Shown in pieces: positions 56,657 to 64,000 of a DNA stretch of 64,000 bases. The stretch is taken from assembly GCF_000307105.1 (NCBI RefSeq), contig NC_018645.1, forward strand, positions 593,001-657,000. Direction: 5' to 3'. A program made the position numbers and the translations under genes. How positions within the stretch are numbered: the stretch's first letter is position 1; the number at the start of each line of letters is the position of its first letter. This DNA comes from Desulfobacula toluolica Tol2. Its GTDB lineage: Bacteria > Desulfobacterota > Desulfobacteria > Desulfobacterales > Desulfobacteraceae. The notes beneath the pieces were generated by a model, which made no database searches, was not told where the DNA came from, and saw nothing but the letters and a program-made list of their open reading frames with translations.

Positions 56657-57259
56657 TCAGTTACAGCAGTCTTGGCATACCATTTGGCCGTCCACATCTT
56701 TCAGCTTGGATTTCATGACCGGTTCTTTGCAGCGCGAACAAGGTTCGGAAGGTTCAATGCGCGCCTTTTGCGGCAGTTCCATGGAGGTTTCTCTGATTGT
56801 AAACAGTTCTTGGTCCGGGGTTTCCAGAATCGACATGCTTTTTTGAAGATGAAGTTCCTGGAACTGTTCCTGCTCGGTATCAGTCAATTTTCCATCAATC
56901 ATTTTCCGGATCAGTTCCATGTGTTCCGGGGCAAGCCCGCTTGTGCCCGCTTTTACCGCGACCCGGACGCCTTTGCCTGAGTTGCGGCTGAGCAGGGTCA
57001 GTACCATTTTTCCGTAATCCTTGTGAATAAAATTTCCCTTTCCAAAGGTGCAACCTGTCAGAACCTGTACCGCGTCAGCTGAACAGGCGTTTGTTTCGAC
57101 AATGGCGATGATTTCTTCATCTTCGGATCGGTTTTCTTTAAGCCATGCCATACCTGCTTTGGCTGCCTTATAGCCGATGGACACCCCTGGACAGACATGT
57201 CCGTGAAATGACACGCATTGCTTAAAATCATTGCTGTTCATGATTTCCTGTACGTTCAT
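56657..57259 (-). CDS. FmdE-family protein (formylmethanofuran dehydrogenase subunit E-like)
   Basis: 200 residues. The FmdE domain has C15, H19, H21 and C23 in CVSFHGHVCPGVSIGYKAAKAG, and ETNACSADAVQVLTGCTFGKGN. A C-terminal zinc ribbon follows (CSRC ... CQDC). FmdE proteins travel with molybdenum/tungsten enzymes and often follow Mo/W signals, but the biochemical role is unknown. Here it has its own structured leader with a terminator, so expression is likely attenuated. Confidence 0.88.
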   Translation of the reverse strand: MNVQEIMNSNDFKQCVSFHGHVCPGVSIGYKAAKAGMAWLKENRSEDEEIIAIVETNACSADAVQVLTGCTFGKGNFIHKDYGKMVLTLLSRNSGKGVRVAVKAGTSGLAPEHMELIRKMIDGKLTDTEQEQFQELHLQKSMSILETPDQELFTIRETSMELPQKARIEPSEPCSRCKEPVMKSKLKDVDGQMVCQDCCN

Positions 57260-57294
57260 AATTTTTTTTCCTTTGTTGCTTTAGCGTTTTAAAC

Positions 57295-57351
57295 AAAAAA
57301 AAAGGCCACAAAGATTCATCCCTGTCTTAAAACAGGCTGACCTTCGTGGCC
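57295..57351 (-). terminator. Terminator in the fmdE leader (attenuator)
   Basis: GGCCACAAAG (57304-57313) pairs with CTTCGTGGCC (57342-57351), with CCTGT/ACAGG inside. On the minus strand nine T follow at once, and the fmdE start is about 35 bp further on. No minus-strand gene lies upstream, so its position makes sense only as a leader terminator. Confidence 0.7.
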
Positions 57352-57360
57352 TTTTATTAT

Positions 57361-57470
57361 ATTACGTTATGCTGCAACCGCCATTGTGACGGTAAATTTC
57401 TTGTTTCCAGCGTTGTCGCCGGCATGGCACACGGCTTCTGCCGTAATTATTATTAATGACAACTCATAGT
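57361..57470 (-). ncRNA. Structured fmdE leader, possible riboswitch aptamer
   Basis: GACAAC (57458-57463) pairs with GTTGTC (57412-57417), enclosing ACGGC/GCCGT (57431-57444); a further ACCGCC/GACGGT helix lies near 57377-57392. Followed by the attenuator terminator. A molybdenum/tungsten-cofactor riboswitch would suit FmdE, but I could not confirm that consensus by eye. Confidence 0.4.
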
Positions 57471-57681
57471 GGATGGTTTTCAGGAAGTCAAGGGTTTTGT
57501 TTTTTCCAAATCCACTGATTTGCCTTTGGACAGGTCTTAAAAAAATATGCGGTGGATTTGGGACTGCAGCAGTGATTGATTTTTTGTACAGCTTGTATTA
57601 AAATTGCTGAATTATTCTATTGCGATTGCTGATAAATTTAGCATATGACCTTATTGGTTCGGTGCGTTGGAATGTTAACCT

Positions 57682-58920
57682 GTGAGTACGGAGTTGGAAC
57701 AGATGGATCATGAACTGCACAAGCTTCAAATAGCATGTGCTTATCTTTTTTCTCCCATCCATGCAAGGGATAATGCTTTTATTGTCAGTCTCGACCGCAA
57801 CATGATTAAAAAAGCATTCAGGGAAAAAGCAAAGCTGTACCATCCGGATCTTCATGGCAATGAAACAGAAGAAATGATCCTGAAAAGAAAAGAACGTTTC
57901 ATCAAAATAAAAAAATCTTATGAGTATCTGTCGCAAAGAGTCCATGATGACAGGCCTACAGATGTAAAACAGCCGGAGAATAAACCTCAAAAGCGACCGG
58001 TTGTTATTGCTGTAGGCGGAGCAAAGGGCGGTATAGGAAAAAGTCTGGTCACAGCCAATCTGAGCGTTTCCCTGTCCAACAAAGGACTGAAAACAGTTGC
58101 CGTGGATCTGGATCTGGGAGGGGCTAATCTGCACCTGTATCTTGGCAAAACCCGTATAAAAAAGAATATCAATGATTTTTTTGATAAAAAAGAGCTTGCC
58201 ATCTCAGATATCATGGAAAAAACTGATTTCGGCCCTTACCTGATCGGCGGTGACAGCGGCAGGCTGGGAGCCGGTAATATTCCGTTTGCCCGAAAACTCA
58301 AATTGTTGAAAGCGATAAAAACAATTGATGCCGATTGTGTTGTCATTGATTTGGGAGGTGATACCTCCTATAATATGCTTGATTTTTTTCTTGCAGCAGA
58401 TCAGGGTGTTGTGATGACAACATGCGATCCTGCCTCATATCTGGACGCCTATACATTCATCAAAGTGGCTTTATATCGAAAACTGAATCGTTTGTTTGGG
58501 CCAGAGTCGGATTATTCAGGAGAAACAACCGGTGTTTTAAAAAATCTTATCCAGGACATGACCCTGCCTCAAAATGGGAGAGGGGTATCAGACATGAATG
58601 TTTTCAGGGCAAAAATCAAACAGGAATGTCCGTCAGGACTGGGTATTGTTAATCAGGCCATCTCAGGTTTTTTCCCCCACATCATTGTAAACAAGACAAA
58701 TGATGCAAATGCAGCCCTTGAACCTGTAAAAAGGATTCAACAGGTGGCAAAGCAGAACCTCACCATTGATGTAAACCATCTTTGCAACCTGCCGTTTATG
58801 ACCGACATTGAGAGAAGCGCCAGAACTCTTGTTCCATGGGTTTCCACAGACAGTAACGGCAGTTTTGCCCTTTTGCTGGACGGACTATCAAAGACTCTCC
58901 TGAGCAATATCATCCTTTAA
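57682..58920 (+). CDS. J-domain fused to MinD/FlhG-like ATPase
   Basis: 412 residues from GTG 57682 (ATG 57706 is a possible alternative). The first ~90 residues form a J-domain with the HPD motif in KLYHPDLHGN. After a ~20-residue linker comes a ParA/MinD ATPase with deviant Walker A GGAKGGIGKSLVTANL, VDLDLGGANLHLYLG and CVVIDLGGDTSYNM. It is closer to FlhG/MinD-like orphans than to Soj, and no MinE or parB is adjacent. It may place a cell structure such as flagella or a membrane complex. Confidence 0.85.
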   Translation: MSTELEQMDHELHKLQIACAYLFSPIHARDNAFIVSLDRNMIKKAFREKAKLYHPDLHGNETEEMILKRKERFIKIKKSYEYLSQRVHDDRPTDVKQPENKPQKRPVVIAVGGAKGGIGKSLVTANLSVSLSNKGLKTVAVDLDLGGANLHLYLGKTRIKKNINDFFDKKELAISDIMEKTDFGPYLIGGDSGRLGAGNIPFARKLKLLKAIKTIDADCVVIDLGGDTSYNMLDFFLAADQGVVMTTCDPASYLDAYTFIKVALYRKLNRLFGPESDYSGETTGVLKNLIQDMTLPQNGRGVSDMNVFRAKIKQECPSGLGIVNQAISGFFPHIIVNKTNDANAALEPVKRIQQVAKQNLTIDVNHLCNLPFMTDIERSARTLVPWVSTDSNGSFALLLDGLSKTLLSNIIL

Positions 58921-59253
58921 AATATATATAAAGCATATCTTATTTTCCAAGCTCCTGAACTTGATTGCAGAAGAGGCTGCCATATTTGAGTTAAGGTGCT
59001 TGATTTTTTTATTTTCTGCAACTTCAAATAAATTCATAACCATTCCCAATAAATTCTTTTTCTAATTGCAATTGGCTCAAACTCTTTTTAAGATGTTTTT
59101 GGTTATTATAAGTCTCTTTAAGCTGCAATATTTTTAATATTGGTGAATATATTGACAAATACAAACCAATAATATAACTATTAGGCTATTTTTAGCTGTG
59201 AGGACGGGAGGCTGAAATTTCCTTGAATACAAACAAGATAAAGGAATAATAAA
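58921..59253. other. 333-bp spacer with palindrome and promoter
   Basis: AT-rich. It has a TTGCAGAA/TTCTGCAA inverted repeat (about 58963 and 59015), a CAATATT-TTT-AATATTG palindrome (59126-59142) and a likely promoter (59152-59178). No gene is visible. Confidence 0.55.
59126..59178 (+). promoter_or_regulatory. Promoter and operator-like palindrome before the TupA-like gene
   Basis: TTGACA (59152-59157) and TATAAC (59173-59178) are spaced by 15 bp, slightly short. The perfect 7-3-7 palindrome CAATATT-TTT-AATATTG ends 9 bp before the -35, in position to bind a regulator. Confidence 0.45.
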
Positions 59254-60132
59254 ATGAAAATTTCAAAAAAAATAAAATTGGGATTCTTATTGATTTTATT
59301 TGTTTTAATTCTGGCTGGAATCTGCCAAGCAGATACCTGCAAAGCAACCTATGGAAATGGAATTCTTTCAGTTAAATTGGCTACCGGCAGTCCTGGTGAA
59401 CTGGGTTTGCTAAAAGAGCTTGCCGAAGTATTTAACAGAGAACACAACACATCCATGTGCTGGATAAAGGCAGGGTCGGGTAAATCTTTAGAGCTTCTCA
59501 AAAATAAAAAAGTGGATATTGCTATGGTTCATGCGCCTGCTGCTGAAAAACAGGCTGTTAAAGACGGCTGGGCCATTAAAAGAGTTCTTATCGGATCTAA
59601 TGAGTTTTATATAGTTGGTCCCAAAAGTGATCCGGCAGGCATTGCATATGCAAAAAGTGCTGCTGATGCCTATGCCAGGATTGCAAAAAGCCAATCAAAC
59701 TTCCTTTCTCGAGGTGATAATTCCGGGACCAACAAAAAGGAACTTGCCATCTGGAAAAAAGCCTGCATTGATCCTGAAGGGGACTGGTATGAAGGCAATT
59801 GGTATATTATCACAAAAACATTTATGATGGCCACTTTGAAAAAAGCGGATCAGATAAACGGGTATTTTATGACAGATTCATCAACCTGGGTGGCTGGTAA
59901 AAAAGATATTAAAAATTTGAAAGTTTTGTTTAAAGGAGATCCTGTTTTAATCAATACTTACCATGGCCTTTGCCAGCCCGTCGGGAATGGCAAGTCTCAA
60001 GAATTTGCTTCAAAATTTATTGATTTTATTGCGTCAAAACAAGGTCAGAAAATTGTTGGTGAATACGGGAAAGGCTTATATGGGGAAGCTATGTACAATG
60101 ATGCAGAATATGCCAAACAATACAACCATTAA
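59254..60132 (+). CDS. TupA-like oxyanion-binding periplasmic protein (orphan)
   Basis: 292 residues with a signal peptide (LGFLLILFVLILAGICQA). It follows the TupA pattern: AGSGKSLELLKNKKVDIAMVH (TupA: GTGqAl...GdaDvlLvH), GSNEFYIVGPKSDPAGI and SRGDNSGTNKKELAIW. The tungstate-binding TTS segment near the N-terminus reads ATGSPGELGLL, so the ligand may differ. No permease or ATPase gene is adjacent. Tungstate, molybdate or another oxyanion is possible. Confidence 0.82.
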   Translation: MKISKKIKLGFLLILFVLILAGICQADTCKATYGNGILSVKLATGSPGELGLLKELAEVFNREHNTSMCWIKAGSGKSLELLKNKKVDIAMVHAPAAEKQAVKDGWAIKRVLIGSNEFYIVGPKSDPAGIAYAKSAADAYARIAKSQSNFLSRGDNSGTNKKELAIWKKACIDPEGDWYEGNWYIITKTFMMATLKKADQINGYFMTDSSTWVAGKKDIKNLKVLFKGDPVLINTYHGLCQPVGNGKSQEFASKFIDFIASKQGQKIVGEYGKGLYGEAMYNDAEYAKQYNH

Positions 60133-60145
60133 AAGGAGACTTATA

Positions 60146-60367
60146 GTGAGTAAACTCAGAAAATTCCCGGACAATGTTATACCGGTTAATTTTAATAGAA
60201 AAAGCACTGCCCTGCCGGACAGGAAAACATTGTCTTCAAATCCATTTGCCATGTTTGTGGATGAAAATTCTTTAAATCCCGATGAATTCAGCAAAGCACT
60301 GTTAGCATCTGTTAAAACGCATGATGATTTGGTTTTTGAAATTGAAAAAGAGAATCAAAACAGATAA
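60146..60367 (+). CDS. 73-residue protein of unknown function
   Basis: GTG 60146 with AAAAGGAG 7 bp upstream. A longer open frame begins inside the TupA-like gene and is rejected. Basic N-terminus, acidic C-terminal half (FVDENSLNPDEFSKALLASV). It is 13 bp after the TupA-like stop and is probably cotranscribed with it. No family recognised. Confidence 0.55.
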   Translation: MSKLRKFPDNVIPVNFNRKSTALPDRKTLSSNPFAMFVDENSLNPDEFSKALLASVKTHDDLVFEIEKENQNR

Positions 60368-60379
60368 ATCTCATAGCGC

Positions 60380-61339
60380 TTAACCTTGATTTTTATACAG
60401 CAATCTTCCTTTTAAATGGGGCAGTCCCTGGTGTTTGTCTCTGAGTTCAAAATGAACAATAGGCGGATGGCCTTGTGTATGGTTTTGGCGGTCATACCCC
60501 AGAATAGTTGTTGCGGGCAGGAAAATCGGCAGTTTGAAAGCCGCTTCAATCATGGCGGCATCCTGAATGCCAAATTCCCTGTCAAGGCTTGCTGTAACCC
60601 TTGCTAAGCTCCACATGCCATGGGCAATGGCTCTTTTGAATCCAAAAAGTTTTGCAGGTAACGTGTGGAGGTGATGGGGATTGTAATCCCCTGAGACGGC
60701 TGCATATTTTCTGCCGGTTTCTGACGGCACAAAAATGGTCTCTTTTTTGGCTAAAAAGATGTCACTTTTTTTCTTTGATGGTTTTTTCTTGTTTACACGG
60801 TTTTTGGTTAAAAAAGTTGAGACACCCTGCCATACAAGAGTTTTGCCTGACATCACTTCCAGAGTAAAATCGGTTTCAATGCCTTTTGGAGTTTTTCTAA
60901 CACCTGAAAGGATGCAGGCAAGATCAAGAATTTCATTGGTTGTCACAGCTCTTTTTTGTTCAAAAGACTGAAAAATATGGATCAGCCCCAATGGATTAAC
61001 CGGAAAAAAACAAGAGGTGATAAACCTGCCTATAAGCCCGATAAAAAGTGTCTGAAAATAGGATATGGGTATGATATCAATCCTGTTGTCCTCTGAAAAT
61101 GCACAGATTTTTCTATACTGTTTGATTCGCTGTTTATCAGGCAAATAATTTTTCAGGATCATCCGGGTGGTTTTCATAATCGCATTATCTGCAATCGTAT
61201 TGGTGCGAAAAGGAGAAATCAACACGGCCTTGAGAAAAATAAAACCCATTTGGCTTTTAAAGGAAGGGTTCTTTTTTATCTCAAAAATGGTTTCATACCC
61301 GGTCAGTGGAATGTCTATAATTGGCGGATTATTTTTCAT
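60380..61339 (-). CDS. MaoC-like (R)-specific hydratase, two-domain
   Basis: 319 residues. The C-terminal half carries the hydratase-2 motif AVSGDYNPHHLHTLPAKLFG followed by FKRAIAHGMWSLARV, with the catalytic Asp and His. The N-terminal half has degenerate hotdog sequence, as in two-domain MaoC proteins of lipid metabolism. It converges with the 73-residue gene and diverges from gdhA. Confidence 0.82.
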   Translation of the reverse strand: MKNNPPIIDIPLTGYETIFEIKKNPSFKSQMGFIFLKAVLISPFRTNTIADNAIMKTTRMILKNYLPDKQRIKQYRKICAFSEDNRIDIIPISYFQTLFIGLIGRFITSCFFPVNPLGLIHIFQSFEQKRAVTTNEILDLACILSGVRKTPKGIETDFTLEVMSGKTLVWQGVSTFLTKNRVNKKKPSKKKSDIFLAKKETIFVPSETGRKYAAVSGDYNPHHLHTLPAKLFGFKRAIAHGMWSLARVTASLDREFGIQDAAMIEAAFKLPIFLPATTILGYDRQNHTQGHPPIVHFELRDKHQGLPHLKGRLLYKNQG

Positions 61340-61748
61340 AGGGTTTTTAATTTATCCTTGCTCAGGGGGAAGTCAATAATGACTTTCATGTTTTGTTGTG
61401 TGCAAACCAATGTGACCTGATTATAGCATAAAATGGCCATATCTGACCGTGGCTGTTTAATAAAAAAGTGTTATTTGATCATGAAAAGTGTTATTTTAAT
61501 TAAAGATTAATTTGGTTTTTAAATCAAAAAAAGCCTTAATCCAGCGAAAAAAAATATTTATAGTCTGACAAACCGATCCTCTATGAAATGAAATTTGTTA
61601 CCATTGTATCTTGTACTGCTCTTACGACCGGGATGCAAACGATAAAGATCCAAACAGTGACTTTCAACCTTTGTTGTTGGCAAATCAAGGTGGCACAAGC
61701 CTATGCCCGAAAGTTGAATTTAACACTTATTTTAACAGGAGGCGGAAA
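61340..61748 (+). other. gdhA upstream region
   Basis: 409 bp without a convincing gene. It holds the AT-rich divergent promoter region (to about 61600) and the leader element at 61649-61717. A frame-extension from TTG 61611 across this stretch has no ribosome site and overlaps the conserved leader. Confidence 0.55.
61649..61717 (+). promoter_or_regulatory. Leader element copy 3, before gdhA
   Basis: GACTTTCAACCTTTGTTG (61659-61676) matches the fumarase leader. GGCA (61679-61682) pairs with TGCC (61704-61707), and TCAA-C-CTTT (61664-61672) with AAAGTTGA (61710-61717), stacked with one bulge. GGAGG and the start follow 21-32 bp later. Confidence 0.5.
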
Positions 61749-63098
61749 ATGGATTCAATACTTGATATTGTAATGGCAAGAGATCCATTTGAAAAAGAGT
61801 TCCATCAGGCGGTCACAGAAGTGATTGAGTCGGTAAAGCCGGTTCTGGACAGGAATCCCGAATACCGTCATGCAGGTATTATGGAAAGACTCATTGAGCC
61901 GGAACGTGTGGTTCAGTTCAGGGTTCCCTGGATGGATGACCAGGGGCAGGTTCGGGTCAACCGAGGCTTCAGAGTCCAGATGAACAGCGCCATAGGGCCT
62001 TACAAGGGAGGAATGCGTTTCCATCCTTCTGTAAATCTTTCCATTATGAAATTTCTTGCATTTGAACAAGTCTTTAAAAATGCATTGACCACTTTGCCTA
62101 TAGGAGGTGGAAAAGGAGGATCGGATTTTGATCCCAAAGGCAAATCAGACAATGAAGTCATGCGCTTCTGCCAGAGTTTCATGTGCGAACTGTTTCGTTA
62201 TTTAGGCCCTTATACGGATGTCCCGGCAGGGGACATTGGTGTTGGCGGAAGAGAGATCGGATACCTTTTCGGGATGTATAAAAAATTGAAAAATGAATTC
62301 TCCGGTGTTCTGACCGGCAAAAGTCTTAACTGGGGCGGAAGCCTTATCAGGCCGGAAGCAACCGGTTATGGTTCGGTGTTTTTTGCCGATGAAATGCTGA
62401 GTACCCGTAAACAAAGCCTTAAGGACAAGGTTTGTCTTGTTTCAGGCTCCGGCAATGTTGCCCAGTATACCATTGAAAAACTGAACCATCTGGGGGCAAA
62501 GGTGCTAACGCTTTCAGATTCTTCCGGATATGTTTATGATGAAAAAGGGATTGATGACGCCAAACTTCAATATATCATGTACCTGAAAAACGTCAAACGC
62601 GGAAGGATCAAGGAGTATGCCGAAAAATATCCCAAAGCGGTCTATACGGCTTTTGATGCGGGGACTGACCACAACCCGTTATGGAATCACAAGGCTGACT
62701 GTGTGTTTCCCAGTGCCACTCAAAATGAAATCAATGCAAAAGATGCCCAGAATCTGGTGAACAATGGTGTCTATATGGTCAGTGAAGGGGCGAACATGCC
62801 CACCATGCCGGACGGGATTGATATATTTCTTGACAATAATATACTTTATGCACCCGGCAAGGCAGCCAATGCCGGCGGTGTCGCCGTATCCGGGCTTGAA
62901 ATGTCCCAGAATTCAATGAGAATCAGGTGGTCCAGGCAGGAAGTGGAATCCCGGCTTAAATCCATCATGCAAAGCATTCATGCATCATGTCTTTTGGCTT
63001 CGGAAGAATATGGAACTCCCGGCAACTATGTTAATGGTGCCAATATTGCCGGATTTATTAAAGTCGCGGATTCAATGATGGATCAGGGGATTGTTTGA
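61749..63098 (+). CDS. gdhA: NADP-type glutamate dehydrogenase
   Basis: 449 residues from ATG 61749 behind AGGAGG (E. coli GdhA is 447). It has FRVQMNSAIGPYKGGMRFHP, the catalytic Lys region LPIGGGKGGSDFDP, DVPAGDIGVGGREIGY and the NADP fold CLVSGSGNVAQYTIEKL. It forms glutamate from 2-oxoglutarate and ammonium, so it links the TCA intermediates to nitrogen assimilation. Confidence 0.96.
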   Translation: MDSILDIVMARDPFEKEFHQAVTEVIESVKPVLDRNPEYRHAGIMERLIEPERVVQFRVPWMDDQGQVRVNRGFRVQMNSAIGPYKGGMRFHPSVNLSIMKFLAFEQVFKNALTTLPIGGGKGGSDFDPKGKSDNEVMRFCQSFMCELFRYLGPYTDVPAGDIGVGGREIGYLFGMYKKLKNEFSGVLTGKSLNWGGSLIRPEATGYGSVFFADEMLSTRKQSLKDKVCLVSGSGNVAQYTIEKLNHLGAKVLTLSDSSGYVYDEKGIDDAKLQYIMYLKNVKRGRIKEYAEKYPKAVYTAFDAGTDHNPLWNHKADCVFPSATQNEINAKDAQNLVNNGVYMVSEGANMPTMPDGIDIFLDNNILYAPGKAANAGGVAVSGLEMSQNSMRIRWSRQEVESRLKSIMQSIHASCLLASEEYGTPGNYVNGANIAGFIKVADSMMDQGIV

Positions 63099-63170
63099 TC
63101 TGTCATGATTGTTTAACTCCTGTTCAAAAAGGCCTGTGATTTTTTTTGCAATTTTTTTATCGAATCATTC

Positions 63171-63581
63171 TTACATGTCAAAAATATAGGGTTTGATCAT
63201 CGCAAGTTCGTTGGGCCGGATAGACCGCCAGGATATGGAATAAAGTGTTTCAGGGACATTTTTTTGAACAGGGGTTAAAACAGCCACCCTGATTTTATCA
63301 TCTATTTCAATCCACAGGGTCTTGCTGATATTCAGATTATACTCTTTTGACAGTTTTTGGGCAAAATTATGGATATAGTTTTTTAAGGATGTGTTCATCA
63401 TGCTCGGCTGGGTTTTGGCATTTTTCAAGATAACGGCAATGGGAACAAGGTAGCTGATGTTGTTTTTATCGGTTCCCAGTTTAACAATTTTAACATGGTA
63501 TGATCCAGGCCACCATGAAACCGGCTTTTCACCTTTGGTTGTTTTTCCGTCCCATTCATAAATAAAATCATGCAGAATCAT
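63171..63581 (-). CDS. Conserved hypothetical protein
   Basis: 136 residues from ATG 63581 (AAAGGAAAG upstream); an extension to 63662 would overlap the preceding gene. WWPGSYHVKIVKL, LVPIAVILKNAKTQPSM and WIEIDDKIRVAVLTPVQ suggest a small alpha/beta protein. No family recognised. Cotranscribed with the GalT/HIT-like gene just upstream (14-bp gap). Confidence 0.6.
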   Translation of the reverse strand: MILHDFIYEWDGKTTKGEKPVSWWPGSYHVKIVKLGTDKNNISYLVPIAVILKNAKTQPSMMNTSLKNYIHNFAQKLSKEYNLNISKTLWIEIDDKIRVAVLTPVQKNVPETLYSISWRSIRPNELAMIKPYIFDM

Positions 63582-63595
63582 TTTTCTTTCCTTTG

Positions 63596-64000
63596 TTAAA
63601 AAGTTTTGATTGCCATTCGGCAGGCATGGGCAAAATCCTCGGGATAACATCCGCTGATCCATCTTAACTGGGCTTCGGAAAAGGTGTCGGGCGCATAGGG
63701 AAGTCTCGGGATAAAGGAATACAACATGTGTTGATCATGAATTTTTGAATCAAACCGTTTTGAAAATTCAATGGAGGTTACAAAGTTTGCCCCAAGGGAT
63801 TCAAGTGTCTTTACGGCGGTCAGGATGGCTTGGTCCAGAGAATTTCTCATCTTGATATCTGCTTCAATAATATTACCGCAAGCGATTTTGGGCATAAGCT
63901 GCAGTTCCCATTCACTTATCTGGGCCTTGGGCACAAATAAAATAACCTGGTCATCTTCCATCAGTATTAGGGAGGATTGATTGCCTTTTTTGCCGTCCGT
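63596..64000 (-). CDS. GalT/HIT-like nucleotidyltransferase family protein, C-terminal part
   Basis: Partial at the right edge: the frame is open through the last base, with 134 codons visible. LILMEDDQVILFVPKAQISEWELQLMPK resembles the C-terminal half of galactose-1-phosphate uridylyltransferase/HIT-fold proteins, where W-E-L-Q-x-M-P-K is conserved. The active-site HxHxH is not in the visible part. Alternative: an uncharacterised HIT relative. I am only moderately sure of the family. Confidence 0.5.
   Translation of the reverse strand, partial: TDGKKGNQSSLILMEDDQVILFVPKAQISEWELQLMPKIACGNIIEADIKMRNSLDQAILTAVKTLESLGANFVTSIEFSKRFDSKIHDQHMLYSFIPRLPYAPDTFSEAQLRWISGCYPEDFAHACRMAIKTF

Noticed and set aside
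61611-61748. Longer gdhA start from TTG 61611
   Set aside because: No ribosome site, the extra residues are not part of the family, and the stretch overlaps the conserved leader element; ATG 61749 has AGGAGG.
1-64000. tRNA, rRNA, CRISPR arrays, transposases, integrases, prophage genes
   Set aside because: Looked for on both strands; no T-arm-like GTTCGANTC with paired arms, no regularly spaced repeats, and no transposase or integrase motifs were seen.

Overview
The window looks like chromosomal DNA of a complete-oxidising sulfate reducer of the Desulfobacteraceae (Desulfobacula/Desulfobacterium type). The signs are an electron-transfer-flavoprotein (ETF) to quinone Fe-S oxidoreductase, a Wolinella-type fumarate reductase beside sucCD, a methyl-tetrahydrofolate:corrinoid methyltransferase, a cobalamin riboswitch, an FmdE protein, many PAS/Cache sensors and a sigma-54 regulator. 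The genus is an inference; there is no rRNA in the window. I see no tRNA, CRISPR array, prophage or intact insertion sequence.

Layout. (1) 1-6565: acyl-CoA oxidation cluster (class III CoA-transferase end, acyl-CoA dehydrogenase, crotonase, EtfBA, membrane Fe-S ETF:quinone oxidoreductase), the order expected for a benzylsuccinate- or carnitine-like pathway. (2) 6604-11951: ElbB-like protein, a DUF4258-YgiT fusion, then a tight DUF4037 / epimerase / DUF4125 / acyl-CoA ligase set. (3) 12168-25400: TCA segment sucCD-frdCAB, class I fumarase, and after a hybrid kinase and a decayed receptor, class II fumarase. (4) 25462-32916: small genes, then a Cache histidine kinase and sigma-54 response regulator beside an OFA-family transporter and acs. 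Three 16-bp palindromes and a -24/-12 promoter lie between regulator and transporter. (5) 33170-45578: rhodanese, YdjM-like protein, PAS/HD-GYP/receiver protein, a 1380-residue membrane protein, YjbQ, UPF0145, a chemoreceptor and a thioesterase, with gene remnants between. (6) 45721-52829: corrinoid methyltransferase, RND efflux pair, and a 1.8-kb segment bracketed by two copies of the RND gene's 3' end. (7) 52851-57600 (minus): FmdE with a structured leader, then a cobalamin riboswitch followed by a TrpD-like phosphoribosyltransferase, a 66-residue protein and an alcohol-dehydrogenase-CobT fusion. (8) 57682-64000: J-domain/MinD fusion, orphan TupA-like binding protein, MaoC-like hydratase, glutamate dehydrogenase, and a GalT/HIT-like gene running off the end.

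How they work together: acyl-CoA electrons pass by EtfBA to the membrane Fe-S protein and quinone; acetyl units enter by acs or thiolysis and are oxidised through sucCD, Frd/Sdh and fumarase. The best candidates for something undescribed are the cobalamin-regulated TrpD-like / MDR-CobT operon and a leader element that recurs before the class I fumarase, the glutamate dehydrogenase and the 1380-residue membrane protein.
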